Source of the DNA: Criblamydia sequanensis CRIB-18
GTDB lineage: Bacteria > Chlamydiota > Chlamydiia > Chlamydiales > Criblamydiaceae
Reading direction: 5' to 3'
Assembly (NCBI RefSeq): GCF_000750955.1
Contig: NZ_CCEJ010000004.1
Coordinates: 62,001-126,000, forward strand
Length of the DNA: 64,000 nt
Part shown: piece by piece, positions 26,616 through 35,359 of the stretch
Position numbering within the stretch: the first letter of the stretch is position 1
How the letters are laid out: the number at the start of each line of letters is the position of its first letter
Translations under genes and position numbers: made by a program
The notes under the pieces: model-generated
What the model was told of the DNA's origin: nothing
What the model saw: only the letters and a program-made list of their open reading frames with translations
Database searches by the model: none

Positions 26616-27965
26616 TTAAGCTTTTCTCGGATCCGTCTTTTTGATAATAACGCTGACGTTATTTTTATTGAAGCCCTTATACCCTTCTTTTCGCTCTAGA
26701 TTCTCAAGATGACTTCCCAAGGCTCCCTTAGCGATAAATTGATCGGCTTGAGCTTTTGAAATTAAACCTTTACTAAGTAAGGACTCTACCTTTGCCGGAT
26801 TTACAGCCCACATTTCCCCTTGGGTAAACGCTTGTTTTAGATAGGGGAAATTACTGAAGGGATCCATTACTTTAACCCCCAAATTATTTAAGTCCTCTTT
26901 TAAATGATTGAACTCAAACTGAGCCTCCAAATGATGCATCCCGGCCTGTAAAATTGAGTCTCCATGAAGAGCGCACCAAAGTCCGATTGTCCCAAGCTCT
27001 TTTTTTTCCTCTAATGGGTTATGGGCGAAGTCAATTTCTATCTCATCGGATTTAAGATCGACATCTAAGAAAAGTACAAGCTTTGCTCTTGGATTTTCCA
27101 TAATTTGAGCCCCCCAGCCTGCTTCTTTGCCGGCATAGTACCTCTCCCGGCAATGAAAGCCTAACATTTCAAAAAGACGAACAAGCTGGCTAAAGCGTTT
27201 TCTTGAAGAGCGGAAAGTATGGTGATCGTGATTAGCCCATCCAAGGCCCAATCGGTCCTGTCTAGACTTCTGAATTTGGCCTGCTTGATTTCTTGACTGC
27301 CAATAAATTCTTTCGCATTCAAGAATTAAACAGGCGGCAAGATCTTGCCCTAAGTCCTCTACAATTTCTTCCGCTAAAAGAAGGGTTAGGTGCATCGCTT
27401 CATCTTCATCGCTTAAATTTCTCTGACGAGTCATCCACTTTTCTTTTGCCAAAAGATACTTTCTGTCATACCCCTTATCTTCAGAGGTTGGTTCTATTTG
27501 AGTAGAACCTCTTCTTTCAATAACGCTAAGAAGCGGGGTAAATTCAGTAGAAAATAGGGCTCTTCGAAAGGGACTAAAGGGAGCACCCACTATTTCGGAA
27601 CTAATTCCTCTGATCATTAAAAATTCAGGGATAGAATCGACTTTTATCGCAATTTCCTCAATATTACTGCCAACATCCTTTACAACAACGCGAGGTAAAA
27701 GGGCTCCAGGGTGTGAAAAAATTCGATAGTGCAAGGTAGAACTTTCCGGTCTAAATCCGCTTTTATCAAGTTTCTCTTCGCTTTCATCAGATTTTGAAAT
27801 AACAAGATAATCAATCCAATCTAAAAGGCGGGTGCTTGTTTTCTCAAGTAAATCCTTATCGAAATCTTTTAATACAGGGTTTTGCTTCTTCGCTTCTTCT
27901 AAAATCCCTAATAAAAAATCTTCAGCCTCGGGCTGACATTGCCATTCCGGATTTTGATCGGGCAT
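26616..27965 (-). CDS. Conserved-looking hypothetical protein
   Basis: A 449-residue soluble protein I do not recognise as a characterised family. Its C-terminal half has the dense Gly/Trp/His composition of a conserved enzyme-like fold: RYYAGKEAGWGAQIMENP, LVLFLDVDLKSDEIEIDFAH, LGTIGLWCALHGDSILQAGM and HHLEAQFEFN, closing with GALGSHLENLERKEGYKGF and VSVIIKKTDPRKA. The N-terminal 200 residues are helical and charged. No signal peptide or membrane segment is seen. It stands alone between the OTU-like pair and hldE, 96 bases downstream of hldE. Confidence 0.75.
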   Translation of the reverse strand: MPDQNPEWQCQPEAEDFLLGILEEAKKQNPVLKDFDKDLLEKTSTRLLDWIDYLVISKSDESEEKLDKSGFRPESSTLHYRIFSHPGALLPRVVVKDVGSNIEEIAIKVDSIPEFLMIRGISSEIVGAPFSPFRRALFSTEFTPLLSVIERRGSTQIEPTSEDKGYDRKYLLAKEKWMTRQRNLSDEDEAMHLTLLLAEEIVEDLGQDLAACLILECERIYWQSRNQAGQIQKSRQDRLGLGWANHDHHTFRSSRKRFSQLVRLFEMLGFHCRERYYAGKEAGWGAQIMENPRAKLVLFLDVDLKSDEIEIDFAHNPLEEKKELGTIGLWCALHGDSILQAGMHHLEAQFEFNHLKEDLNNLGVKVMDPFSNFPYLKQAFTQGEMWAVNPAKVESLLSKGLISKAQADQFIAKGALGSHLENLERKEGYKGFNKNNVSVIIKKTDPRKA

Positions 27966-28061
27966 AAGGAAACCTAACTTGTATTTTACTTAGTTTTATC
28001 AAAGAAATAAGGCTAAGGCAAGAAATAAAACTTTTCCTCTCGGTATTCCCTTATTCAAAAA

Positions 28062-29381
28062 TTACAAGTACAGCAAGTCTTGCAGAGCGAGAGGGTTTAA
28101 GGCGCCTTTATTTAAATCAAAAACAAAAGCCGGCTTTACATGGGAAACCACATGATGGAGAGTGCGTTTTTTTATCACAATAAAAGTGACTTCTTGCAGG
28201 GAAGCTAAAAGCGTCAATAACTTGCGGCAGGGATTTTCATTTTTGATGTAGATGACAAGCATTTTATGGACTTGGGTAAGCTCTTGCAGGCTTGAAAATA
28301 ACTCGGTAGAAAAATTTTCATTTCCTTCTAAAGCAAGCAGTTGAAAAGGTCTTTCAAGAAGTGCCGCCTTTAAAGCAAAAAGATGCTCTTCCTCATAAAT
28401 TTTACTTTGGGAATCAAACTCTGTTAGCCGAAAAGCCATCTGTCCAAGTGAAATTTTAGCGCATCCAATCGTTTCTATAGCAAGCCCGGCCGCCACATTT
28501 GATAGAGAAATGGCCTCCTTTAAAGTTAAGCCGCTTCCAAGAGAGGCAGTCATCATGGCAAGCACCGTATCACCGGCTCCCGTCACATCTTTTATCTGTT
28601 TTGAAATTACAGGAAAATCGATGCGCTCCCCTTTTCTTGAAAAAGCCGAGATCCCTTCTTCTGAGCGTGTCACAACAAGCCATTCTAGCGCAATTTTCTC
28701 AAAAATAAACTCAGCCACCTTGTCCAAGGGTTCATTTAAATCAAGCGAGGCTCCCTGATAAGCTTCAAGTTTATTAGGTTTTAAAATTGAAACTCCCGAA
28801 TATTTTTGAAAATCACGTCCTTTCGGATCGGCAATGATAATAATATTTCGTAAAGCGGCTTGGGTTACAATTTCTTTTATCAAAGTATCGGTTAAAAAAC
28901 CTTTGCCGTAATCAGAGAGGGCGATCGCTGACACACCCTCTAAAAGCTCCGGCAATAAACGGATCGCTTGCATTTCAGCCTCTATTGAGAGGCTATTTAT
29001 TTCTTCGCGATCAAGCCTTATCATTTGCTGATTGTCAGCTATGATTCGCTGTTTTATAGAAGTCTCCGATCGTCTATCAGAGATGACTCCCCTAACATCG
29101 ACGCCTTCTTTTTGAAGGATCTCTTTTAGCTCATCTCCCGCTTTATCATAACCTACCCGTCCAAGAGCTATAGGCTGAAACCCAAGGGAAGATAAATTCA
29201 AAAGCACGTTGCCGGCGCCTCCAGGAAGCTGCTTTTCACTTGAAACTTTTAAGATGGGAACCGGAGCTTCAGGAGATATTCTCGAAGCTTTTCCAAAAAT
29301 ATAGCTATCCAACATCAAATCCCCTGCCACGAGAATTTTTGAAGGCTTAAGATTTGCCAAAGATCCGGTTAATTTTACCAT
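28062..29381 (-). CDS. hldE: D-glycero-beta-D-manno-heptose-7-phosphate kinase with degenerate nucleotidyltransferase domain
   Basis: Residues 1 to about 320 form a ribokinase-fold kinase typical of HldE/RfaE domain I: VAGDLMLDSYIFGKASRISP, PGGAGNVLLNLSSLG, SDYGKGFLTD and the catalytic DVTGAGDTVLAMM. It phosphorylates heptose-7-phosphate on the route to ADP-heptose for lipopolysaccharide. The last 110 residues occupy the place of the HldE adenylyltransferase domain, but the TNGCFDxxHxGH block is not there; LLALEGNENFSTE stands in its position. The protein is 439 residues versus about 475 for full HldE. Its start overlaps the end of hldD by 7 bases. Adenylylation would need a separate enzyme. 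Confidence 0.88.
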   Translation of the reverse strand: MVKLTGSLANLKPSKILVAGDLMLDSYIFGKASRISPEAPVPILKVSSEKQLPGGAGNVLLNLSSLGFQPIALGRVGYDKAGDELKEILQKEGVDVRGVISDRRSETSIKQRIIADNQQMIRLDREEINSLSIEAEMQAIRLLPELLEGVSAIALSDYGKGFLTDTLIKEIVTQAALRNIIIIADPKGRDFQKYSGVSILKPNKLEAYQGASLDLNEPLDKVAEFIFEKIALEWLVVTRSEEGISAFSRKGERIDFPVISKQIKDVTGAGDTVLAMMTASLGSGLTLKEAISLSNVAAGLAIETIGCAKISLGQMAFRLTEFDSQSKIYEEEHLFALKAALLERPFQLLALEGNENFSTELFSSLQELTQVHKMLVIYIKNENPCRKLLTLLASLQEVTFIVIKKRTLHHVVSHVKPAFVFDLNKGALNPLALQDLLYL

Positions 29382-30361
29382 GTTTTACAAGGGAGTAAAT
29401 AGTTTTGAATATAATCTTTTACGCTTTTTTCTATAGACATTGGCTCTTCATACGTGGAAAGCGCCTCTTTTGTTCGGCTCATATCTGCGAGTGTAAAGTT
29501 TTGATATTTACCGATAAGATCTTCCGGCATCGGAATGTATTCAATATGGCCTTTTATATTTAAGGCTGAAAAAATACTTTCCGCAAGCTCATTCCAGGTT
29601 GTTTTTTTCCCACTGCCAATATTAAAAATTCCGCCTGCATCATTTTCTAAAAATTGCACTGTCATTCGGGCGGCATCTTTAACATAAAGAAAATCACGGA
29701 TTTGGCCACCATCCGGGTATTTTTCTTTTTCCGAGGATTTAAATAATCGAATCACCCCTTCTTTTTTAGCAAGAGGAAGCATTTGTAAAACAACAGAGGC
29801 CATGCGGCCTTTATGCCATTCATTTGGCCCGAATATATTGAAATATTTAAGGCCGGCTACTTTATCCAAAACCCCTGCATTTTGAAGCCAGAGATCAAAA
29901 AGATGCTTGGAATAGCCATACATATTTAGGGGCTTTAATTTGATAAGTTCTTTCTCGTTGACACTAAAACCTTGGGAGCCATCGCCATAAGTTGCAGCTG
30001 ACGAGGCGTAAATAAACCTTTGGCCGTTTGTCAATGCATAATCGGCAAGTTTTTGGGAGAATTTAGTATTGTTTTCAAGAAGATAGCTCGCATTATCTTC
30101 AAGGGTGTTAGAACAAGCGCCAAGGTGGATAAAGGCTTCTATTTCACTCTCTTTACCGACAAGCCAGCTAAAGAATTCGTTTTTTTCGACGATATCAAGA
30201 AACTGCTTTCCGACTAAATTTTTCCATTTATCACTTCGCTTTAACTCATCGACGACGATGATATTTTTCAAACCCTGGTCGTTAAGAACGCGAATAACAG
30301 AAGAGCCGATAAAACCTGCTCCCCCTGTCACAACAATTAGCTGGTCATCATAAATTTTCAT
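29375..30361 (-). CDS. hldD: ADP-L-glycero-D-manno-heptose-6-epimerase
   Basis: A 328-residue extended short-chain dehydrogenase with the NAD(P)-binding VVTGGAGFIGSSVIRVL at the N-terminus, YASSAATYG, the catalytic YGYSKHLFD (YxxxK) near residue 145, and the family-specific FNIFGPNEWHKGRMASVV. These match HldD/RfaD, which epimerises ADP-D-glycero-D-manno-heptose at C6 for lipopolysaccharide inner core. It is upstream of and overlaps hldE by 7 bases. Length is normal. Confidence 0.93.
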   Translation of the reverse strand: MKIYDDQLIVVTGGAGFIGSSVIRVLNDQGLKNIIVVDELKRSDKWKNLVGKQFLDIVEKNEFFSWLVGKESEIEAFIHLGACSNTLEDNASYLLENNTKFSQKLADYALTNGQRFIYASSAATYGDGSQGFSVNEKELIKLKPLNMYGYSKHLFDLWLQNAGVLDKVAGLKYFNIFGPNEWHKGRMASVVLQMLPLAKKEGVIRLFKSSEKEKYPDGGQIRDFLYVKDAARMTVQFLENDAGGIFNIGSGKKTTWNELAESIFSALNIKGHIEYIPMPEDLIGKYQNFTLADMSRTKEALSTYEEPMSIEKSVKDYIQNYLLPCKTW

Positions 30362-30466
30362 AAGAATAATCGCTGAATGGGTCGTTTTTCGGATTTATGG
30401 AAAAAGTTATATTAAATCAATGATCTCTTTTTCAAAAGAACTCAATTTAAATCTATGGAAGAAAAA

Positions 30467-31294
30467 TTAATACCATCCATTTTCACTTCGGGAAATGAAC
30501 CGGCATTTGGCTCTCCAAAGGTCGCTATCTAAAAGTAAGCCTTCTCCAAGACAGATAAAACTTGAGCCGGAACCGCTCATAAGAACTGCTTTAAACCCGC
30601 TTTGTTCAATTTTTTCTTTGAGAATTCGCATTTCCGGTTTTAAAAAAAAGGCTGGTTTTTCCAGATCATTAAAAAAAGGGATTTTCTGTAAATTTAGCTC
30701 GTTTTCAATTTCTGGCAAGGAAGGAGAGGTCGATTCTTGAAGTTGAAAAGCTTTATAAACGTCAGGGGTTTTTAATCCATAGTGAGGTTTTACAAGAGTG
30801 ATCTCAGTTGAATCAACTAGATCAAAATCTTGAAACACATCTCCTTTTTCTTTGCAAAGAGCACACCCTTTAGAAAAAAAGAAGGCGACATCAGATCCAA
30901 GATGAGAACCCATTTCCTTGAGTTGATCGTTTGAAAAAGGACGCATTAAAAGCTCGTTTAAACCAAAAAGAACTGTTGCCGCATTGCTGCTTCCTCCGCC
31001 AAGACCTGCCTCCACCGGAATGTTTTTTTCAATGTGGATATCCAGAGGGATGGGCTTGCCATAATTTTTGGCGAAAAGATGTGCCGCCCTTAGGGCCAAG
31101 TTACTGCTATCGCACGGAATTTCACTATTGGTTGTTGTGATTCGATCTTTCTTTGATAGGTTGATCGTGAGGCGGTCAAATAAAGAAACGGTTTTAAAAA
31201 GAGAATAAAGGTTGTGATAGCCATCGCTTCTTTTGGAAACAATCTTTAAGAAAAGATTGATTTTAGCCGGTGAGAGAAGCGTTAGATCAGCCAT
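30467..31294 (-). CDS. ispE: 4-diphosphocytidyl-2-C-methyl-D-erythritol kinase
   Basis: The protein is a GHMP kinase of the IspE type, which phosphorylates CDP-methylerythritol in the MEP isoprenoid pathway. Diagnostic features are LLSPAKINLFLKIVSKRSDG at the N-terminus, the ATP loop VEAGLGGGSSNAATVLFGLN, LGSDVAFFFSKGCA, and MSGSGSSFICLG near the C-terminus. From the ATG at 31294 the length is 275 residues; an upstream in-frame TTG at 31303 would add three. It lies upstream of hldD by about 105 bases. The region just upstream carries the perfect 25-bp inverted repeat. Confidence 0.93.
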   Translation of the reverse strand: MADLTLLSPAKINLFLKIVSKRSDGYHNLYSLFKTVSLFDRLTINLSKKDRITTTNSEIPCDSSNLALRAAHLFAKNYGKPIPLDIHIEKNIPVEAGLGGGSSNAATVLFGLNELLMRPFSNDQLKEMGSHLGSDVAFFFSKGCALCKEKGDVFQDFDLVDSTEITLVKPHYGLKTPDVYKAFQLQESTSPSLPEIENELNLQKIPFFNDLEKPAFFLKPEMRILKEKIEQSGFKAVLMSGSGSSFICLGEGLLLDSDLWRAKCRFISRSENGWY

Positions 31295-31333
31295 ATTAAC
31301 CAAAGCTCACAATCGTTAGATTGCTTTAAAAAC

Positions 31334-31421
31334 TATATTAGATTTCTTTCGAAACTCCATTCGATTATTAAAATGGCTATTTAAATAATCGAATGGAGTT
31401 TCGAAAGACGGCTATTAAAAG
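31334..31421. repeat. Perfect 25-bp inverted repeat; short copy of a dispersed MITE-like element
   Basis: The arms at 31345-31369 and 31384-31408 are exact reverse complements separated by 14 bases. Each arm contains TTCGAAACTCCATTCGATTA or its complement. The element and its edges (ctattaga- and -ggctattaaaag) match the ends of two longer copies at 37581-37757 and 61687-61856, so this looks like the same element with its interior deleted. It lies between rplI (ends 31483, minus strand) and ispE, where the transcript would fold into a strong hairpin and might terminate or attenuate transcription, but no T-run follows on the minus strand. Confidence 0.75.
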
Positions 31422-31482
31422 TAAAACCCGATTTACTGTTTACTGAGGATCAGAAAAAAGTAAAAAGGGCTTTAATACATCG

Positions 31483-31983
31483 TTATTCGGTGTCTGACTT
31501 TGCCTGCTCGACAGCTTCAGTTTCTTCAAAGTTTTCCGGCGCAATTTTTAAAGTAATTGTAGCAGGAACCCCTTCTTTCAACTTAAGGTCGATGCGGTGG
31601 ACGCCAAGTTCTTTAATAGGATGCTTAAGTTGGACATAACGCTTCTCAAGAGCAATTTTATGTTCATCTTCAATCAATTTAACAATTTCAGCAGCCGTTA
31701 CAGAACCATACATGTGGCCTTCAGGATCCACCTTAACAATCGCTGTGATGTTTAAGCCATCAAAACGTTTTGCCAAGACTTCAGCTTCTTTTTTGTCTTC
31801 GATTGCTTTAAGAAGTCTTGCTTCTTTTAAAGCCGCTTGGCGTCGGATTGCGTTTTTATCCGCCATCACTGCAACGCCTCTTGGCAAAAGAAAGTTTCTC
31901 GCATAGCCTTCTTTAACAGAAACGATATCGCCGCTTCTGCCGAGATCTTCAACATCTTCAATTAAGAGCAATTTTGTTGCCAT
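31483..31983 (-). CDS. rplI: Large ribosomal subunit protein L9
   Basis: A 166-residue L9, beginning MATKLLLIEDVEDLGRSGDI, with the N-terminal signature VKEGYARNFLLPRGVAV and a long connecting helix leading to the C-terminal rRNA-binding domain (EGHMYGSVTAAEIVKLI). It binds 23S rRNA at the L1 stalk side. A 17-residue C-terminal extension rich in Glu is present. An AAGGAGAGG ribosome binding site lies before the ATG. It is the last gene of the rplY-pth-rpsF-rpsR-rplI unit. Confidence 0.96.
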   Translation of the reverse strand: MATKLLLIEDVEDLGRSGDIVSVKEGYARNFLLPRGVAVMADKNAIRRQAALKEARLLKAIEDKKEAEVLAKRFDGLNITAIVKVDPEGHMYGSVTAAEIVKLIEDEHKIALEKRYVQLKHPIKELGVHRIDLKLKEGVPATITLKIAPENFEETEAVEQAKSDTE

Positions 31984-32000
31984 AGGAACTCCTCTCCTTC

Positions 32001-32249
32001 TTACATTTCAGCGACAAAAGGCAAGAGAGCCATATGTCGAGCACGTTTAACAGCTCTTGCGAGTTGTCTTTGATAATGGGCTGAAACCCCTGTAATTCTT
32101 CTAGGAAGGATTTTTCCTCGCTCCGTGATAAATTTTGAGAGCGTATCGATGTCTTTATAATCGATATGCTTAATGCCGGCTGCTGAAAAGGGGCAGCGTT
32201 TTTTCTTTTTAGATCTAGAATCAGATCCCTTCATTCTTCTCGGGTTCAT
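32001..32249 (-). CDS. rpsR: Small ribosomal subunit protein S18
   Basis: An 82-residue S18 containing [40 protein letters not shown] and [10 protein letters not shown], the family core that packs with S6 on 16S rRNA. The N-terminal 20 residues are basic. AAGGAGG lies at ideal distance upstream of the ATG. It is located between rpsF and rplI, the conserved bacterial order. Confidence 0.96.
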   Translation of the reverse strand: MNPRRMKGSDSRSKKKKRCPFSAAGIKHIDYKDIDTLSKFITERGKILPRRITGVSAHYQRQLARAVKRARHMALLPFVAEM

Positions 32250-32260
32250 GGGTTGCCTCC

Positions 32261-32605
32261 TTAATTTTCTTCAGCTAAGGATTTGAATTCGATTTTGTCT
32301 AAGACTTGCTCCGCTTGAAGCGTGATAAATCGTACTAAATCTTCACTAATATGGTATTCTTTCCAAAGATCTGAAATACTGGAAGTAGGCGCATTAAAAT
32401 ACACTAAGTAGTAATAACCTTCCCTATGACCATTAACTTCATAGGCAAGACGCTTTCTACCTTGGTCGTGCACCTTTTGGATCTCCCCACCTTTCGATGT
32501 GATCCCTTGCTTGATTTTTTCGAATGCTTTGTTTCGAGCGTCATCGCTTAGCTTCGCGCTAATGATGTACATCCCTTCATAAAGGTTTTGTTTCTGTTCA
32601 CTCAT
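32261..32605 (-). CDS. rpsF: Small ribosomal subunit protein S6
   Basis: S6 of 114 residues starting at the ATG at 32605, which overlaps the pth stop codon (ATGA) and has AGGAGA seven bases upstream; a longer frame starting at 32629 lies inside pth and is less likely. The sequence shows [38 protein letters not shown] and the S18-contacting C-terminus. The overlap implies translational coupling to pth. Confidence 0.95.
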   Translation of the reverse strand: MSEQKQNLYEGMYIISAKLSDDARNKAFEKIKQGITSKGGEIQKVHDQGRKRLAYEVNGHREGYYYLVYFNAPTSSISDLWKEYHISEDLVRFITLQAEQVLDKIEFKSLAEEN

Positions 32606-33234
32606 TGACAGTTCTCCTGGCCTTCGCAAGGAAGGTCTTTGTTCGACTGTTTGATAATTTTATTCACGTCATTCATAACTTTTTGGATATCCTCCGAAAG
32701 AAGCCTTTTCAGTACCTCGCTCCCTTTTTTCAAAAGAGCCGGGGTTTCTTGACTTTCTTCCGCAGTAAACCGGCCCAAGACATGGTCTGCAAGATTTCTA
32801 CCTTTTTCTTGCGCGCCAACGCCAACTTTAAGCCTTACGTAATCTTGTGTGCCCAAATGAGCTTCAATGCTGCCGAGGCCGTTATGGCCACCGGAGCCGC
32901 CTGCTTTTCTTATCCTAAGGGCTCCGAAAGGCAAACTGACATCATCTTGAATACAGACAAGCCCCTCTTTCGGAATTTTGAAATAGTCCAAAAAGCGGCG
33001 GACACTCTGTCCGCTTTCATTCATATAAGTATGGGGAAAAAGGAGATAAATCTTATTTCCTTGATAATTTCCAACGGCCACTTCTGCCACAAATTCTTTC
33101 TCATATTTAAACTGCCACCCCATCTCGCTTGCGAAGAACTTGAGCACCCGTTCACCTATGTTATGTCTTGTGTCTCTATACTGAACGCCCGGATTTCCGA
33201 GGCCAATAAAGACTTGGAAACCAGCTTTATTCAA
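32602..33234 (-). CDS. pth: Peptidyl-tRNA hydrolase
   Basis: A 210-residue Pth1 enzyme that frees peptidyl-tRNAs. Motifs: FIGLGNPGVQYRDTRHNIG with the catalytic His, YMNESGQSV, QDDVSLPFGALRIRKAGGSG and GHNGLGSIEAHLGTQDYVRL, followed by the GRNLADHVLGRF region. It is encoded between rplY and rpsF, an order common in bacteria. The C-terminal tail past residue 185 is slightly longer than usual. Confidence 0.95.
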   Translation of the reverse strand: MNKAGFQVFIGLGNPGVQYRDTRHNIGERVLKFFASEMGWQFKYEKEFVAEVAVGNYQGNKIYLLFPHTYMNESGQSVRRFLDYFKIPKEGLVCIQDDVSLPFGALRIRKAGGSGGHNGLGSIEAHLGTQDYVRLKVGVGAQEKGRNLADHVLGRFTAEESQETPALLKKGSEVLKRLLSEDIQKVMNDVNKIIKQSNKDLPCEGQENCQ

Positions 33235-33251
33235 GAAACGCTCCCTTTAAC

Positions 33252-33812
33252 CTATCGTTTTACAATAGCTACCGCCACTTCATTTAAGTCGACAAGCGGT
33301 CTGATGCTTTCTGCTATTTTGATATCTTTTAGGCGCATGGATTCTTTGATTCCAAGAGAAGAAATATCTACCTGGAAGCTCGAAGGAATGTCCTTAGGAA
33401 AGCAATTGATCTTTAAGTAGCGGATAACTTGTCTAAGAACGCCGCCTAATTTAATTCCCGGACAATCTGCAACCCCGGTACACTCGATAGGCACTTTTAC
33501 ATTAACTCGTGCATCTGAATGTAATTCCTCGAAATCAAGGTGGACAACGCTATAAGTTGTCGGGTGATACTGAATGTCTTTGATGATAGCTTCACGCGTC
33601 TTGCCATTCTCATCCACAAGGGCAAATTTGCTTGTTGGCAAATGACCTTTTTTGAGCTGGCGTAAATGCGCTTGAAATTGGTTTGCATCAACTGCAATCG
33701 CTGAACCTTCTTTTCCACCAGAATATAAAACGGCCGGGATCTTACCATCGCGTCTAATTCTTTTGGTTTCTCTTTTTTTCTCTAAAGAACGAGCTGAAAC
33801 AGATAGTTTCAT
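33252..33812 (-). CDS. rplY: Large ribosomal subunit protein L25, CTC form
   Basis: L25 of the long TL5/CTC type, with an N-terminal 5S-rRNA-binding domain (LEKKRETKRIRRDGKIPAVL, HLDFEELHSDARVNVKVPIE) and the C-terminal TL5 beta domain (GVADCPGIKLGGVLRQVIRY). The start chosen is the ATG at 33812, preceded by GGAGG; an upstream in-frame ATG at 33836 would add eight residues. It begins the rplY-pth-rpsF-rpsR-rplI unit, 260 bases after prs. Confidence 0.93.
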   Translation of the reverse strand: MKLSVSARSLEKKRETKRIRRDGKIPAVLYSGGKEGSAIAVDANQFQAHLRQLKKGHLPTSKFALVDENGKTREAIIKDIQYHPTTYSVVHLDFEELHSDARVNVKVPIECTGVADCPGIKLGGVLRQVIRYLKINCFPKDIPSSFQVDISSLGIKESMRLKDIKIAESIRPLVDLNEVAVAIVKR

Positions 33813-34072
33813 ATTTCCTCCAATCATAATCTTCATGGTGAAGCAAGAGTCAAAGCTTTCTTTAGCTAACGAGATGAATCGATCTTCTTTATCTTCGAAA
33901 ACGCTAACTTTTTGCTTCAGATGCCGGTATTTCCGGTCAAATTCTTATTTTTCCTTAAAACAGGGGTATTCTTAACTCTAAACCGTTATTTTACAAGGCC
34001 ACTAGGATAACAGAAATTAATACTTTAAAAAAACCAATTTATTAAAAAAGGAGCGGTTTTTAATTTAAAATT

Positions 34073-35026
34073 TTAATTTGTCAAAGAAGAAACGGATTCT
34101 TTGGAAAACACAAACCGGATGGCTTTAGAGAGAAAGGACGCTATCGAAACATAGCGTATTTTAGTCGCATTTTTAACTTTTTCAGTCTTTGGGATGGTGT
34201 TGCTAACAAAAAATAGGTCTATAGGACTCTTTTCAATCTTTTCAACAGCATCTCCAACAAACAAACCGTGTGTCACGGCTGCTAATATGCGCTTCGCCCC
34301 CTTCTCTCGGCATGCTTTCGCTGCTGACACTATAGTACTTGCTGTTGAGCAAATATCGTCAGCGAGAAGAACGTTTTTTCCTTTAACATCCCCAATGATC
34401 GTGACGACCTCTACTTCATCTGAGTTTATCCGTATTTTATCGACCACTGCAAAGTCTGTCTGAAGAATATTTGCATAGTCCCTTGCCAGTTTAACACTGC
34501 CGGCATCCGGGGCTACAACAATTAAATCTTTATCGACATTGCTTTGGACGACATCCGCTAAAACAGATCTTGCGTGAATGTTGTCAACGGGTATATCAAA
34601 AAAACCTTCTACCTGTGCAGCATGAAGGTCAATTGTTAAAACCCTTGTAGCCCCTGCTTTTTCAAGCAAATTGGCTACAAGCTTAGCGGTGATGGGACAC
34701 CGGGGCTTAGCTTTTCGGTCTTGCCGGCAATACCCAAAATAGGGAATAACCACATTAACCGAGTTGACAGAGGCACGCTTTAGAGCGTCTATCAAGATCA
34801 ACAACTCCATTAAGTAGTTGTTGGGATCTAGGGCGATAGTCTGTAAAACAAAGGCATCACGACCTCTAACACTTTCCAATACCTGAAGATCTATTTCTTC
34901 ATCTGGAAAACGTTGTATATTGACCTTGCCTAATTTCAAATCTAAATTTTTTGCTACTTCCGCCGAAAGCTCTGGGTGAGATGTCCCGGCAAACAACAAA
35001 AAACTTGATCCAAGCATATCAGGCAT
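34073..35026 (-). CDS. prs: Ribose-phosphate pyrophosphokinase
   Basis: The 317-residue protein is PRPP synthetase, which makes PRPP from ribose-5-phosphate and ATP for nucleotide synthesis. Visible signatures: LFAGTSHPELSAEVAKNLD, RFPDEEIDLQV, PYFGYCRQDRKAKPRCPITA, DLHAAQVEGFFDIPVDNIHA, and the PRPP loop VLLADDICSTASTIVSAA. Length and motif order are normal. It lies 31 bases downstream of tRNA-Gln on the same strand and may be read from the same promoter. Confidence 0.95.
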   Translation of the reverse strand: MPDMLGSSFLLFAGTSHPELSAEVAKNLDLKLGKVNIQRFPDEEIDLQVLESVRGRDAFVLQTIALDPNNYLMELLILIDALKRASVNSVNVVIPYFGYCRQDRKAKPRCPITAKLVANLLEKAGATRVLTIDLHAAQVEGFFDIPVDNIHARSVLADVVQSNVDKDLIVVAPDAGSVKLARDYANILQTDFAVVDKIRINSDEVEVVTIIGDVKGKNVLLADDICSTASTIVSAAKACREKGAKRILAAVTHGLFVGDAVEKIEKSPIDLFFVSNTIPKTEKVKNATKIRYVSIASFLSKAIRFVFSKESVSSLTN

Positions 35027-35057
35027 TGATTAATACAGGCCTTAGTTGACGCACAAA

Positions 35058-35129
35058 TTGGGGTGGAAGGATTCGAACCCTCGCATGGCGGTACCAAAAA
35101 CCGCTGCCTTACCGCTTGGCTACACCCCA
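35058..35129 (-). tRNA. tRNA-Gln (anticodon UUG)
   Basis: The minus strand folds into a full cloverleaf: acceptor stem TGGGGTG pairing with CACCCCA, a D-arm AGCCAAGCGGTAAGGC, an anticodon arm GCGGT-TTTTGGT-ACCGC with TTG at positions 34-36, and a T-arm GAGGGTTCGAATCCTTC. The CCA end is not encoded. The TTG anticodon and U-G start pattern identify tRNA-Gln. It lies directly upstream of prs. Confidence 0.95.
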
Positions 35130-35152
35130 ATAAAATCGAGCATTAAGGTCAA

Positions 35153-35182
35153 ACGATACCGCTTCCACCGATTTTTTTTCAA
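35153..35182 (-). promoter_or_regulatory. Possible promoter for tRNA-Gln and prs
   Basis: On the minus strand TTGAAA (35182-35177) is followed after 18 bases by TATCGT (35158-35153), about 24 bases upstream of the mature tRNA end. The spacing suits a major sigma factor, but the -10 box is imperfect. Assignment rests on position and sequence only. Confidence 0.35.
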
Positions 35183-35280
35183 CGTAAAAATAAAAGAATT
35201 TATCAGGGCGTTCCAAAGCATCTTAAAAAGGTCGAACTTGCCTTAGCTTTCAATCTCTTTTAAAACCCTGATTTGGTAAG

Positions 35281-35309
35281 TTGTGCAGATACTTTCATCT
35301 ATGTATAGT
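35281..35309 (+). promoter_or_regulatory. Probable promoter for pgsA-pfkB
   Basis: TTGTGC at 35281-35286 and TATAGT at 35304-35309 are separated by exactly 17 bases, and the pgsA start codon follows 50 bases downstream. Both boxes match the major bacterial consensus at four to five of six positions. Confidence 0.5.
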
Positions 35310-35359
35310 AGAAAGAAAAATCTCTATTTTTATATTTCTTAGAGGAGATCCTTAAGAAA

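Noticed and set aside
32605-33420. A 271-codon open frame on the plus strand across pth and rplY
   Set aside because: It is entirely antisense to well-identified genes (pth and rplY), has no ribosome site, and its product is low-complexity and unlike any protein family.
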